This document shows, piece by piece, positions 5,724-11,773 of a DNA stretch of 11,773 nucleotides. Each line of letters starts with the position of its first letter. The first letter of the stretch is position 1. This DNA is from DASYAN01 sp036501345 (lineage in GTDB: Bacteria; Chloroflexota; Ktedonobacteria; Ktedonobacterales; Ktedonobacteraceae), in assembly GCA_036501345.1 (NCBI GenBank), contig DASYAN010000357.1:1-11773 (forward strand), given 5' to 3'. The notes beneath the pieces are model-generated. The model saw only the letters and a list, made by a program, of their open reading frames with translations, had not been told where the DNA came from and made no database searches. Position numbers and translations under genes: made by a program.

Positions 5724-6863
5724 CTAGGTGGAAAGCACTGCTCCTAATCGAGCTATGCAACGTTCCTTTCTCCAGGATGACTGTGTAAGGTTAGTATGAA
5801 GGTCTCTTACACGTGTGATAGTTTTATTCGATCCTACTGATCTAGCTAATGTTAACGCTTCTTCTGCATTAGCTACTCCAACATCAATAAGATCGAGGCC
5901 ACAGTAAGCTTCGGCTCTTTGAGCTATGAGTCTAGCTCGTCCTCGGATAACTGTCGGGTCATAGTTTATCAGGCTTTTATCGATCAATGCAATAGCACGT
6001 TCATGGTCTTGGAGTAAGACTGCATCAACGCCTTTTTGAGCTAGAACTGATGAGGAATTGAAGCGGCTGCGGCTCTTCTCTAGTGACTGGTCTTGTCTTT
6101 CTAGGATACGTTCCGCTTGCCCTATGCTTCGCCAGCTTTCTTGAGACTGCTGGGCTTTAGCATGTGCTTCTGATAGAGCTTGTAATGCATAGCCTTTGAG
6201 GTTTGGTACGCTGAAACGATCAATTGCATTTAACGCTCCTGTTAAGTACTTGATCGCTTCTCTCGGTTTCTCTTGTTGGATAAGAGTGACTCCTTGGCGG
6301 GCAAGTGCTGAACCTATGAGTTCTGCATCACCTAGCTCTTTAGCAACTTGGTAGGCTTTCTTGTAAGCTTCTTGGGCTTGTCCATAGTCCATTATATCTC
6401 TTGCTACACAGCTTTGTAACTGGTAGCTCATCGTAAGCAAGGTTAAGGAACGTTCGTACCAAGCAGTTCCTTGGGTGGATGCCGTGAAATTCTGGATTTC
6501 TTTGATCCATATGTCAATACCTCGTGAGGCTCGGAGAGTCCCTCCTGTATGGTACATCTCCCAACGTGTAGTCATCTGATCTTCAAGAAATGCCATTCGA
6601 TCGCTATTGAGGGCAATATTAGGCTGCTCTACTGGACCCTGCTCATTGTCCAAGGCTAGAAGACTTACAGGAATACCAAGAAGGCCTATGAGGAGTTTTC
6701 GCCTGTCAATACTTTTAATCATGCTCTGTTGCTCCATTCTTTGCACTGTACGCATATCAACTTGTAGAGCTTCAGCCAAGTCTGGCTGAGACCACTTTTT
6801 AGCTTTGCGGTACTGTGCTACTACCTGACCCTGGTGTGTCATCCCGTTTGTAGCAATATTCAC
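5724..6863 (-). CDS. XRE-type helix-turn-helix regulator with TPR-like repeats
   Basis: 379-aa predicted DNA-binding regulator. Residues 11-47 form a Cro/CI-type helix-turn-helix (VVAQYRKAKKWSQPDLAEAL, then QVDMRTVQRMEQQ). Residues 54-71 hold the segment RRKLLIGLLGIPVSLLAL, which could be a membrane helix or a buried linker. About 100-365 is all-helical with TPR-like pairs (AQEAYKKAYQVAKELGD, REAIKYLTGALNAIDR, ERAIALIDKSLINYD, NAEEALTLARSVGS). Such proteins usually sense a peptide or partner through the TPR part. The GTG at 6863 is preferred because AGGAG lies seven bases before it; the frame extends six codons to a TTG at 6881 that overlaps this ribosome site. It is followed directly by the YdcF-type gene. 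The architecture is common in Ktedonobacteria and Actinobacteria, from general knowledge. Confidence 0.85.
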   Translation of the reverse strand: MNIATNGMTHQGQVVAQYRKAKKWSQPDLAEALQVDMRTVQRMEQQSMIKSIDRRKLLIGLLGIPVSLLALDNEQGPVEQPNIALNSDRMAFLEDQMTTRWEMYHTGGTLRASRGIDIWIKEIQNFTASTQGTAWYERSLTLLTMSYQLQSCVARDIMDYGQAQEAYKKAYQVAKELGDAELIGSALARQGVTLIQQEKPREAIKYLTGALNAIDRFSVPNLKGYALQALSEAHAKAQQSQESWRSIGQAERILERQDQSLEKSRSRFNSSSVLAQKGVDAVLLQDHERAIALIDKSLINYDPTVIRGRARLIAQRAEAYCGLDLIDVGVANAEEALTLARSVGSNKTITRVRDLHTNLTQSSWRKERCIARLGAVLST

Positions 6864-6879
6864 AACTATTCTCCTTTTC

Positions 6880-6909
6880 AATTGTCGTGTTTGTGTGGAA
6901 ATTGTCGTG
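6880..6909. promoter_or_regulatory. twin direct repeats upstream of the XRE/TPR regulator
   Basis: AATTGTCGTG occurs at 6880-6889 and 6900-6909, exactly 20 bases apart (about two helix turns). The first copy begins 17 bases before the GTG start of the regulator. This is a natural place for an operator at which the helix-turn-helix protein controls its own operon. The repeat is seen; the binding is inferred. Confidence 0.4.
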
Positions 6910-7176
6910 GTGTTCTTTACTCACAAGAACCATAATTAGGGTACAGGTTGTAGATGAACGGGTACCAGTGGAAAGGTGCTTCCCGTTTATCTCTAGGTTG
7001 TAGAGCATGATGGCTACTGCTTTAAGTGTACCATCTGCATCTGCTTTTTGCAATAGGAGCAAGGCAAAGAGTCATTAATTGAGCTGAAGTGAATATATGA
7101 GTTTTCTAGCTTCCTGTGCAAGACACAGCTCAATATGGTCTTGGCTTGTAATCTGTTGTCTATGGAAGGAGGATAG
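6910..7176. other. intergenic region between divergent gene groups
   Basis: This stretch separates the minus-strand regulator operon from the plus-strand gene set, so promoters in both directions are expected. AGGTTGTAGA occurs twice (6945-6954, 6995-7004; 50 bases apart). A dyad AACGGG/CCCGTT spans 6957-6962 and 6982-6987. I found no convincing -35/-10 pair and no gene with a ribosome site until GGAGG at 7167-7171. Open frames here on both strands look like chance. Confidence 0.4.
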
Positions 7177-7398
7177 ATGGCAAGAAAACGGTCACTGGTG
7201 GATCTGTACGGTAAACTTCCTGCTGGGATGTCTAAAGCGGATGTGGAAGCTGTTTTGCAATTCCTCTATGGAGCATTTGATGGGAAGGCAGCAAAACAGG
7301 TGAAAATCTTGCATCCCTATGTAGATGAGAGTGATACTCCTCCACCAGAACTCTCGGTCTTTGAGTTTTGTCGTTGGCTGCAAGCTGCTATAGCTTAG
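7177..7398 (+). CDS. small hypothetical protein at the head of the plus-strand gene set
   Basis: 73-aa soluble protein of unknown family, with no membrane helix or zinc motif. The N-terminus is basic (MARKRS), followed by a likely helix (SKADVEAVLQFLYGAF, 19-34), an acidic proline stretch (DESDTPPPEL, 50-59) and a C-terminal helix (VFEFCRWLQAAIA). The ATG follows GGAGG by a good spacing (GAAGGAGGATAG-ATG). A longer overlapping frame (7097-7303) lacks such a site and is rejected. It precedes the peptidoglycan hydrolase gene by 49 bases and is probably co-transcribed with it. Confidence 0.65.
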   Translation: MARKRSLVDLYGKLPAGMSKADVEAVLQFLYGAFDGKAAKQVKILHPYVDESDTPPPELSVFEFCRWLQAAIA

Positions 7399-7447
7399 TG
7401 GAGGGTATCGTAAGTAGCTCGGTCTACTCTGTCAGGGAGGACACGCT

Positions 7448-8119
7448 ATGCTTTCTCTGGTTCGTTCCTGTTTGTTTCGCATGATTGCCTTTATTGTTGT
7501 GTTCCTTCCACTGAGTATTCTGGTGAGTCGGGTGTACACGCCTTATAGTTCTGGGAATGATGAAAGCATGTTTACCTTTAGTTTGTCACTGAGTCAACCT
7601 GTTCAGCCTCCTCGTCAACTGGTCCAATCCAAGGTGTTTGCACCAGTGAACAGAATATTGGCGGCTGGTACATCCGTTATTGGTGGGCCGTCGCTCTCAG
7701 CAGATTTGATGAATCAAGTACTGGCTTCTGCGGGCTCTCCTGCTGCTGGGACTGGACAAGGACTCTATGACTTGAGTGTGCAGTCTGGTATAGATGACGC
7801 CTATGCTCTGGCTGTATTCCAGAAAGAGAGCTCGTTTGGTCGCTATGGAGCCGGATTCGAGGATCATGCTCTGGGCAATATTGTGTGTGCTGGATATCCA
7901 ACTTGCAACGGTCGGTTTCGGTTGTATCCCAGCTGGTCCGCTGGCTACGAGGACTTCTACCAGTTGATCAGTCGGGAGTATGTGGCCCGTGGTCTCTCTA
8001 CTGTTGAGGCCATTACTCCGGTCTATGCTCCCTCCTCGGAAAATGACACAGGGCTCTATATTCAGCAAGTACGTCATTCGATGCTTACCTTTCGTCAGGC
8101 TCAATCTCTCATGTTCTAG
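7448..8119 (+). CDS. membrane-anchored glucosaminidase/lysozyme-like peptidoglycan hydrolase
   Basis: 223 aa. Residues 8-29 form a strong signal peptide or membrane anchor after an R-containing N-terminus. A Ser/Pro/Gln-rich linker (35-80) follows, and then the catalytic domain (about 85-215). Glucosaminidase/lysozyme-like features are ALAVFQKESSFGRYG (120-134) with E127 as likely catalytic acid, LGNI (142-145), GRFRLYPSW-SAGYEDFYQLI (155-174), and YAP-SSEND then YIQQV (193-207). C148 and C153 may form a disulfide outside the cell. It would cut the glycan strands of the cell wall. In mobile elements such enzymes (VirB1-like or the Gram-positive counterparts) open the wall for the conjugation channel. 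The start has GGGAGG seven bases upstream. The family assignment is from motif recall. Confidence 0.78.
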   Translation: MLSLVRSCLFRMIAFIVVFLPLSILVSRVYTPYSSGNDESMFTFSLSLSQPVQPPRQLVQSKVFAPVNRILAAGTSVIGGPSLSADLMNQVLASAGSPAAGTGQGLYDLSVQSGIDDAYALAVFQKESSFGRYGAGFEDHALGNIVCAGYPTCNGRFRLYPSWSAGYEDFYQLISREYVARGLSTVEAITPVYAPSSENDTGLYIQQVRHSMLTFRQAQSLMF

Positions 8120-8130
8120 GAGGTATCCAG

Positions 8131-8415
8131 ATGAATGAAGACCTGCTCTTTGCCTACCTGCAAGAGCATGCTCCTTTTGCTGAGTGGGTCGCTCAGTATC
8201 CATTGCTCGCTGATCGGGTGGCCTGTGCACTCATCACACTCAACAATCTGAATGGATCGTCATACTTCAGCGATCTATTAGCTTGCCGTGATGCAGCACT
8301 TGTGATGCACATGATTGCTCGTGAGGGTGGGTTTGATGATGTGGCCTCGGTCTTCGCAATGCAGTATGACCAGTTCGCTCGGGCGGTGCTGCCCTTCTTC
8401 GGCGAGGTCGCCTAG
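8131..8415 (+). CDS. small hypothetical protein
   Basis: 94 aa with a strong ribosome site (AGGAGGT) before the ATG, 11 bases after the hydrolase stop, so clearly in the same operon. The sequence is mostly helical and rich in Ala, Leu and aromatic residues (LLFAYLQEHAPFAEWVAQYP, LACRDAALVMHMIAREGGF, FARAVLPFFGEVA). It has no signal peptide, no long hydrophobic membrane span and no metal motif. I do not recognise the family. Confidence 0.65.
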   Translation: MNEDLLFAYLQEHAPFAEWVAQYPLLADRVACALITLNNLNGSSYFSDLLACRDAALVMHMIAREGGFDDVASVFAMQYDQFARAVLPFFGEVA

Positions 8416-8503
8416 CACGCTTGTGGATCTGTTGTCTTTGTAGAAGAAACCTTTGTCCATTTGTCTCTTTGTCTTGTCGTCGTGTTTTCAGTCTTGTTTT
8501 TCG

Positions 8504-8526
8504 GCTTGAAGTGCAGTGCTTCAAGC
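8504..8526 (+). promoter_or_regulatory. hairpin in the leader of the OB-fold gene
   Basis: GCTTGAAG (8504-8511) and CTTCAAGC (8519-8526) form a perfect 8-bp stem around a 7-base loop. It lies just before the ribosome site (GAAAGGA) and after a long T-rich, pyrimidine-rich stretch with several TTTGTC units (about 8434-8502). No T-run follows, so it is not a classic terminator. It may be an mRNA processing or translation-control element. Confidence 0.5.
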
Positions 8527-8548
8527 TCTTTACGAAAGGAATAATGTC

Positions 8549-8869
8549 ATGGCAGTAACGATTACTGGAACAATTAAAGCTGGTGGTGCCTACGAAGTCA
8601 ACGGAAAAAAGGGCAAGCAAACGATGATCTCTTTTACTGTGATTGATGAGCTTGGCAACGGGTACGCGTGCCAGATGTGGCCGGATGATCCCCAACATGA
8701 GCAGTTAGCTGAGGTGATTGGGTTTGCTCGCCGTCGTCAAGTCCAGTGCACGGTTGCTGGGTACTCGGTTCGTGAGCGTGTGGATCAAAACGGCAATAGC
8801 AGACTGCAAGCCAATTTTGTGGTCACTGATGTGGTTATTCCTGGCGTGTTTGGCGCTCAGGTTGCCTAA
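8549..8869 (+). CDS. OB-fold, single-stranded-DNA-binding-like protein
   Basis: 106 aa, probably an OB-fold protein that coats single-stranded DNA during element replication. The pattern is that of a short SSB-type fold: VTITGTIKAGGAYEV, then the charged loop NGKKGKQT (18-25), then strands MISFTVIDELGNGYACQMWP, a helix (HEQLAEVIGFARRRQ) and two closing strands ending VVTDVVIPG. The acidic C-terminal tip of housekeeping SSB is missing, so it is a specialised, short form. The ATG at 8549 follows GAAAGGAA; an in-frame start at 8516 falls inside the leader hairpin and is rejected. Its position with a primase and a Rep gene supports the role. An unrelated beta-rich protein cannot be excluded. Confidence 0.6.
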   Translation: MAVTITGTIKAGGAYEVNGKKGKQTMISFTVIDELGNGYACQMWPDDPQHEQLAEVIGFARRRQVQCTVAGYSVRERVDQNGNSRLQANFVVTDVVIPGVFGAQVA

Positions 8870-8935
8870 CTGTTGCTCGTCTGGCCTGGTGCTCCTGCGC
8901 TGGGCCGGGCCTACCTTCCAAAGGAGAAAATCCTC

Positions 8936-9823
8936 ATGAATATCAGAACGGTGGTCCGTGCTCACCTGATGCGTGAGCGGGTTGACGTCCTCATTGCAGT
9001 TGTCGCTCCCCTGGTGCTCATGCTCGAGTCGGGCTATGCTTGCGGCTGGGTCTTTGCTAACGGTGACTTGAGCTGGAACAATCCCAATACCTACTTGGCA
9101 CTGGGGCGGGGCATCTTCCTCGAAGGGCTGATCTTTGCGATGTTCAAACTGGTGCGGGTCTTTGCTCTCAAAGGAGGGCGTGGGCTGGTGCTATCGGTGC
9201 TCCCCTTTCTGATCGGTGTAGTTGGGATGATCGTTTCTGCTGGTTGTAACCTGGGATGGGTCAACCGCAGTGGCGAAATGACCTCAGTCACGGCCATGGT
9301 TGGGCAATTCATGCCTCTGGTGTTAGTCTCGGTCTTCAAGATTGGGCTTGGGCTCCTCTTCCCGCTGGCGGTGGGTGCCTTCGCGCTCTTCGATCTTACG
9401 CACCTCGTAGAAGACATCCTCAAATCTTCCCATCTGGATAACCGGGCGGTCAAAGTCCATCGATCGGAAATGCATCGCACGCATTACCTGGGTGCTCAAA
9501 AGAAAGCTGGGGGCAAGGTGCGCAAGGAATATGATCAGATCTGTGAGACTGATGCTCAGAACATGGTCGGCAAGGTCAGACAGGGAGATCTCTCCTTTGG
9601 GGCTGATGAGATTGAGAGGGATGCCGCTCGTTCCTCGGTGACACGGCTTCAAGCTCCCACTTCTGTGCGACAGTTGCCGCCTGTGCAGAATGCCTTTACA
9701 GGGCAAGTAGGACCTGCTTCTCTGTCTTCTGGCAACACTCAAAATATCGTCGTTCCTCCACCTCCTGTCCAACAACAGGGACAGGGCTGGTTAAGCAGGA
9801 TTGCCAATTTCGGCGGTCAATAG
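8936..9823 (+). CDS. four-helix membrane protein with a long cytoplasmic-type tail
   Basis: 295 aa, family not recognised. Hydrophobic segments lie at about 16-40, 57-78, 83-109 and 120-152. The last runs into a charged helix (FDLTHLVEDILKS), then a hydrophilic tail (165-295) rich in K/R/H and later in Pro/Gln (VVPPPPVQQQ, 272-281). The ATG at 8936 is preferred because AAAGGAG precedes it; the frame is open to 8873, but that would add a poor N-terminus. In a transfer or replication gene set, a protein with membrane helices and a Pro-rich tail could be a conjugation-channel part or a membrane anchor for the replication machinery. This is inference from context only. Confidence 0.72.
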   Translation: MNIRTVVRAHLMRERVDVLIAVVAPLVLMLESGYACGWVFANGDLSWNNPNTYLALGRGIFLEGLIFAMFKLVRVFALKGGRGLVLSVLPFLIGVVGMIVSAGCNLGWVNRSGEMTSVTAMVGQFMPLVLVSVFKIGLGLLFPLAVGAFALFDLTHLVEDILKSSHLDNRAVKVHRSEMHRTHYLGAQKKAGGKVRKEYDQICETDAQNMVGKVRQGDLSFGADEIERDAARSSVTRLQAPTSVRQLPPVQNAFTGQVGPASLSSGNTQNIVVPPPPVQQQGQGWLSRIANFGGQ

Positions 9824-9833
9824 AATAGCTTCT

Positions 9834-9893
9834 TGCACGCCTGCACGCCTGTACGCCGTACGCGCATAGCAGGCGTGCACACTTTGTCTTTTT
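9834..9893 (+). terminator. hairpin plus T-rich tract before the primase gene
   Basis: TGCACGCC is repeated in tandem (9834-9841, 9842-9849, then TGTACGCC 9850-9857). GCACGCCTG (9843-9851, also at 9835-9843) pairs with CAGGCGTGC (9870-9878) in a 9-bp G+C-rich stem. A T-rich stretch, ACTTTGTCTTTTT, follows at 9881-9893. This fits an intrinsic terminator or attenuator. The two alternative left arms allow a slipped pairing. The primase ribosome site comes 23 bases later. Confidence 0.6.
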
Positions 9894-9929
9894 CGAGCTC
9901 CTTACGCCTCTCAGAAAGGATGATTGCTT

Positions 9930-10907
9930 ATGACTCACATCACCACATCACTGCTTGACCCCTTCATCGCCTGTTGTGTGGGTCGGCAGAATGATTATGC
10001 TCTTCAGGTACCAGATGGTCGATATGCTCGTGTTGGAACTGATCTCACCTATGAAACCCTGTTCTGGCATCTGGAAGGCAGACAGACACTTGGTACCTAT
10101 GTGATTAACGAGCTCAATCACTGCCACTTTGCTGTCTTTGATAGTGATGCCTCTACAGGTTTGCTTGATCTGGCTGCTATTCAAATGAACCTGATAAAGA
10201 ACGGCATCCCCTCTTATCTCGAGCTATCGCGGCGTGGTGCTCACCTGTGGGTCTTCTTCTCTGAACCGATATCACCAGTGCTCGCACGTGCCTGGCTTTT
10301 GACCTTCTGTCCTGCAGGTGTGGAGTTCTATCCTAAACAAGAAGCTGCCAGCTGGGATCATCCTGGTTCACTGATTCGTTTGCCTCTGGGTGTGCATTTG
10401 CGATCCGGCGAACGCTATCCTTTCGTCACGCTGGTCGATGATCAACCGCTCCCGCTCTTCTCATCAGTCGTCGAGGCGCTCTGCTGGTTCTCAACTATCA
10501 ATCGTGCTCTGGTTCCTTCTCCATCAACCATCTTGCTTCAACGCGATAACGGTAGCCCACCAACCCAACAAAACATATCCTTCAAAAAACGTGAACCTAC
10601 CACAACGGTTGAGCCAACGAGTACCATTCGGGACTGGTGTGTGAGCCAAGACCCGATCGTGGTGATTGGTCGCTATGTCAGCCTTGATGGGAATGGAATG
10701 GGATGTTGCCCGTTTGGTTGGCATCATGACGATGGACAAGATAGTCATCCATCATTTGTGGTCTATCAGCCGTCGGCACCTTCTATCTGTTGCTGGTACT
10801 GCCATGTGTGGCAACAAGGTGGGTCGCTCTTTGATTTTCTCAAGTTGTACTACGGCTTAGAGGCGCGTGAGCTTTGGCATTTCCTGCAGGTCGGTTTCGA
10901 ATTTTGA
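9930..10907 (+). CDS. archaeo-eukaryotic-type primase fused to a CHC2-like zinc finger
   Basis: 325 aa, a likely DNA primase for element replication. The first part resembles the archaeo-eukaryotic primase (AEP) domain of TOTE-type systems: HFAVFDSDA (67-75) with metal ligands D71 and D73, RRGAHLWVFFSEP (101-113) with H105, then VEFYPKQ (131-137) and SLIRLPLGVH (147-156) with R150. A disordered linker (200-232) leads to a second domain. There CCPFGWHHD (259-267) and CCWYC (287-291) look like the CHC2 zinc ribbon (C-P-F, H, C-x2-C), followed by GGSLFDFLKLYYG. The ATG at 9930 follows AAAGGA; a TTG two codons earlier is less likely. Primases of this build support plasmid or ICE replication next to SSB and Rep genes, as here. 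No helicase domain is attached. Confidence 0.82.
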   Translation: MTHITTSLLDPFIACCVGRQNDYALQVPDGRYARVGTDLTYETLFWHLEGRQTLGTYVINELNHCHFAVFDSDASTGLLDLAAIQMNLIKNGIPSYLELSRRGAHLWVFFSEPISPVLARAWLLTFCPAGVEFYPKQEAASWDHPGSLIRLPLGVHLRSGERYPFVTLVDDQPLPLFSSVVEALCWFSTINRALVPSPSTILLQRDNGSPPTQQNISFKKREPTTTVEPTSTIRDWCVSQDPIVVIGRYVSLDGNGMGCCPFGWHHDDGQDSHPSFVVYQPSAPSICCWYCHVWQQGGSLFDFLKLYYGLEARELWHFLQVGFEF

Positions 10908-10920
10908 GAGGACAGTTTCA

Positions 10921-10948
10921 AGCGGTGGCGCAAGTAAACCCCACCGCT
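10921..10948 (+). promoter_or_regulatory. hairpin between primase and Rep genes
   Basis: AGCGGTGG (10921-10928) pairs with CCACCGCT (10941-10948) around a 12-base loop, 14 bases after the primase stop. A T-rich segment (TTTTGCTCTTTGTTTCGCTTTT) starts about 28 bases later, too far for a classic terminator, and runs into the AGGAGGT of the Rep gene. It may protect the mRNA end or tune Rep expression. Confidence 0.45.
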
Positions 10949-11009
10949 CAAAATACATCGCGTCTGCATGAGTGTTTTGCTCTTTGTTTCGCTTTTAGGA
11001 GGTCTGGTT

Positions 11010-11773
11010 ATGGAGAGTCTGGTCAAAATTCTTGGTGCTTTTGTTGACACACTGGTGCTCAATGTGTATCCAACAGATCATGCCTTTGAGATCGAGGAAC
11101 GGCGTGTTGATTCGCTTCTGCAAGAAGAGTTGATGCTGCTCAAAGAGCAAGCGCAAGAGATTGAAGAAGATGTTCCCACGCGCTTCGCCTTCAATGGGGC
11201 TCCTCTGCTCATGCGTGCCAAAGGGGGTGATGGCTTCAACTGGATCATGCATAATCACTGGCTCACTGTTGCCGTCAATCGCAGTTCCAAATCACAAATC
11301 CTGGCGCAAGTGCGTTGCTCCTCTGCCTACTTGTGGCGTGTGCGCGACCTAGGTCAGATTCTCGTTGATGTGCATCAGTTCCTCATCTCCATCTTTGGTG
11401 AGTACATTGTGCCGCATGTCTCCAGTTGTGATTTAGCGGTCGATGTCACTGGATTGGATTTGAGCTCAGTCCAACAGGTCAAAGAGCATTTTGTCTCGCG
11501 GGCTCAACTCACCGGGTTAATCCCATCGTCCGTTGCTGATGATGGCATGATTGATGGTCCTGACTCCATTAAACAGCGCTGGGGTCGTATTACTGGCCTG
11601 CCCTTTGGTGCTCGCGGTGGTGCGCTCTCGGCATTGATCTATGACAAGACGCATGAGATCAAATACAAATCTCCAGAAAAAGCATGGTTTCATGATCTGT
11701 GGCTCTCCGTCAAGGATGAGAAGGGTGAATCGGTATGGGATAGTGAAGCTCCTGTCTGGCGTATCGAAGTGCG
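11010..11773 (+). CDS. Rep_trans-like replication initiation protein, 5' part
   Basis: 254 codons are seen before the window ends; the C-terminus is missing. The ATG at 11010 follows AGGAGGT by seven bases. The protein resembles the Rep_trans / replication initiation factor family, which nicks the origin for rolling-circle replication of plasmids and ICEs. Seen features are DTLVLNVY (13-20), a helical insert with EEELMLLKEQAQEIEED (38-54 region), SCDLAVDVTGLDL (139-151) with a D-x-A-x-D motif, ALSALIYDKTHEIKYKS (205-221), and VWRIEV (249-254), which matches the usual (R)-x-E-(V/L)-R strand near the active site. The catalytic tyrosine probably lies further on or cannot be named from this part. 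The position after SSB-like and primase genes fits. The family call rests on motif recall. Confidence 0.65.
   Translation, partial: MESLVKILGAFVDTLVLNVYPTDHAFEIEERRVDSLLQEELMLLKEQAQEIEEDVPTRFAFNGAPLLMRAKGGDGFNWIMHNHWLTVAVNRSSKSQILAQVRCSSAYLWRVRDLGQILVDVHQFLISIFGEYIVPHVSSCDLAVDVTGLDLSSVQQVKEHFVSRAQLTGLIPSSVADDGMIDGPDSIKQRWGRITGLPFGARGGALSALIYDKTHEIKYKSPEKAWFHDLWLSVKDEKGESVWDSEAPVWRIEV

Larger units (their letters stand above)
1939..11773 (+). mobile_element. putative integrating plasmid / ICE, left end at the tRNA-Gly remnant
   Basis: The segment from the tRNA-Gly core rightwards holds an integrase, a cargo-like middle block, and a replication and possible transfer block with hydrolase, OB-fold, primase and Rep genes. 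Its right end is not in the window. Whether the integrase at 324-1580 belongs to the same circular element or to a second element on the left cannot be decided from this sequence. No relaxase of a MOB type, coupling ATPase or VirB4 is visible, so self-transfer is unproven. Confidence 0.45.

Noticed and set aside
6799..7062. Minus-strand 87-codon open frame overlapping the regulator start
   Set aside because: It overlaps the start of the well-supported regulator in another frame, has no ribosome site and no family features.
7097..7303. Plus-strand 68-codon open frame overlapping 7177-7398
   Set aside because: The 7177 start has a strong GGAGG and a better protein; the overlapping frame has neither.
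7677..8230. Long minus-strand frames opposite the peptidoglycan hydrolase
   Set aside because: They are antisense to a gene with signal peptide and catalytic motifs, and they show no domain or ribosome site.
9091..9775. Minus-strand frames of 129 and 150 codons opposite the membrane protein
   Set aside because: They are rich in Arg/Ser/Pro as expected for antisense of hydrophobic codons, with no ribosome site or recognised domain.

Overview
The window reads as accessory DNA from a Gram-positive-like environmental bacterium, most plausibly a Ktedonobacteria-type member of Chloroflexota. That guess rests on recall: the helix-turn-helix plus TPR-type regulator with an RRKLLIGLLGIP-like hydrophobic segment, and the style of the mobile genes, resemble that group. 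No gene here fixes the taxonomy. Base composition is moderate, with one visibly A+T-rich gene (3427-4689).

Left part (1-3423): two related tyrosine recombinases face away from each other (324-1580 minus, 2194-3339 plus) across a 613-base non-coding region. In the middle of that region lies a clean 3' half of a tRNA-Gly(UCC) gene (1941-1987) without its 5' half. On both sides of it are copies of the octamer AGGCAGGT/ACCTGCCT, reading away from the centre: three on the left in a 24-bp tandem array and three on the right, the outermost with one mismatch. The same octamer occurs in the anticodon stem of the tRNA remnant. This looks like an attachment site with arms on both sides: an attP of an excised or circular element, or the junction of two elements in tandem. 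A long, strong hairpin (3355-3423) closes this part.

Middle (3424-7176): three minus-strand genes. A helix-turn-helix/TPR-like regulator (5724-6863) is followed, almost without a gap, by a membrane-anchored DUF218/YdcF-type protein (4996-5721). After a repeat-rich gap comes an A+T-rich gene of unknown function (3427-4689). These look like cargo.

Right part (7177-11773): a plus-strand gene set whose members all have good ribosome binding sites: small protein, membrane-anchored peptidoglycan hydrolase, small protein, OB-fold/SSB-like protein, four-helix membrane protein, archaeo-eukaryotic-type primase fused to a CHC2-like zinc finger, and the start of a Rep_trans-like replication initiator that runs off the window. 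Three of the gaps (before the OB-fold, primase and Rep genes) are about 100-130 bases long and carry a hairpin and T-rich tracts.

Taken together, the recombinases would insert and excise the element at a tRNA-Gly gene, the Rep/primase/OB-fold set would replicate it, and the cell-wall hydrolase and membrane protein may serve transfer. An integrative conjugative element or an integrating plasmid fits best. Both the boundaries and the transfer function are inferred.
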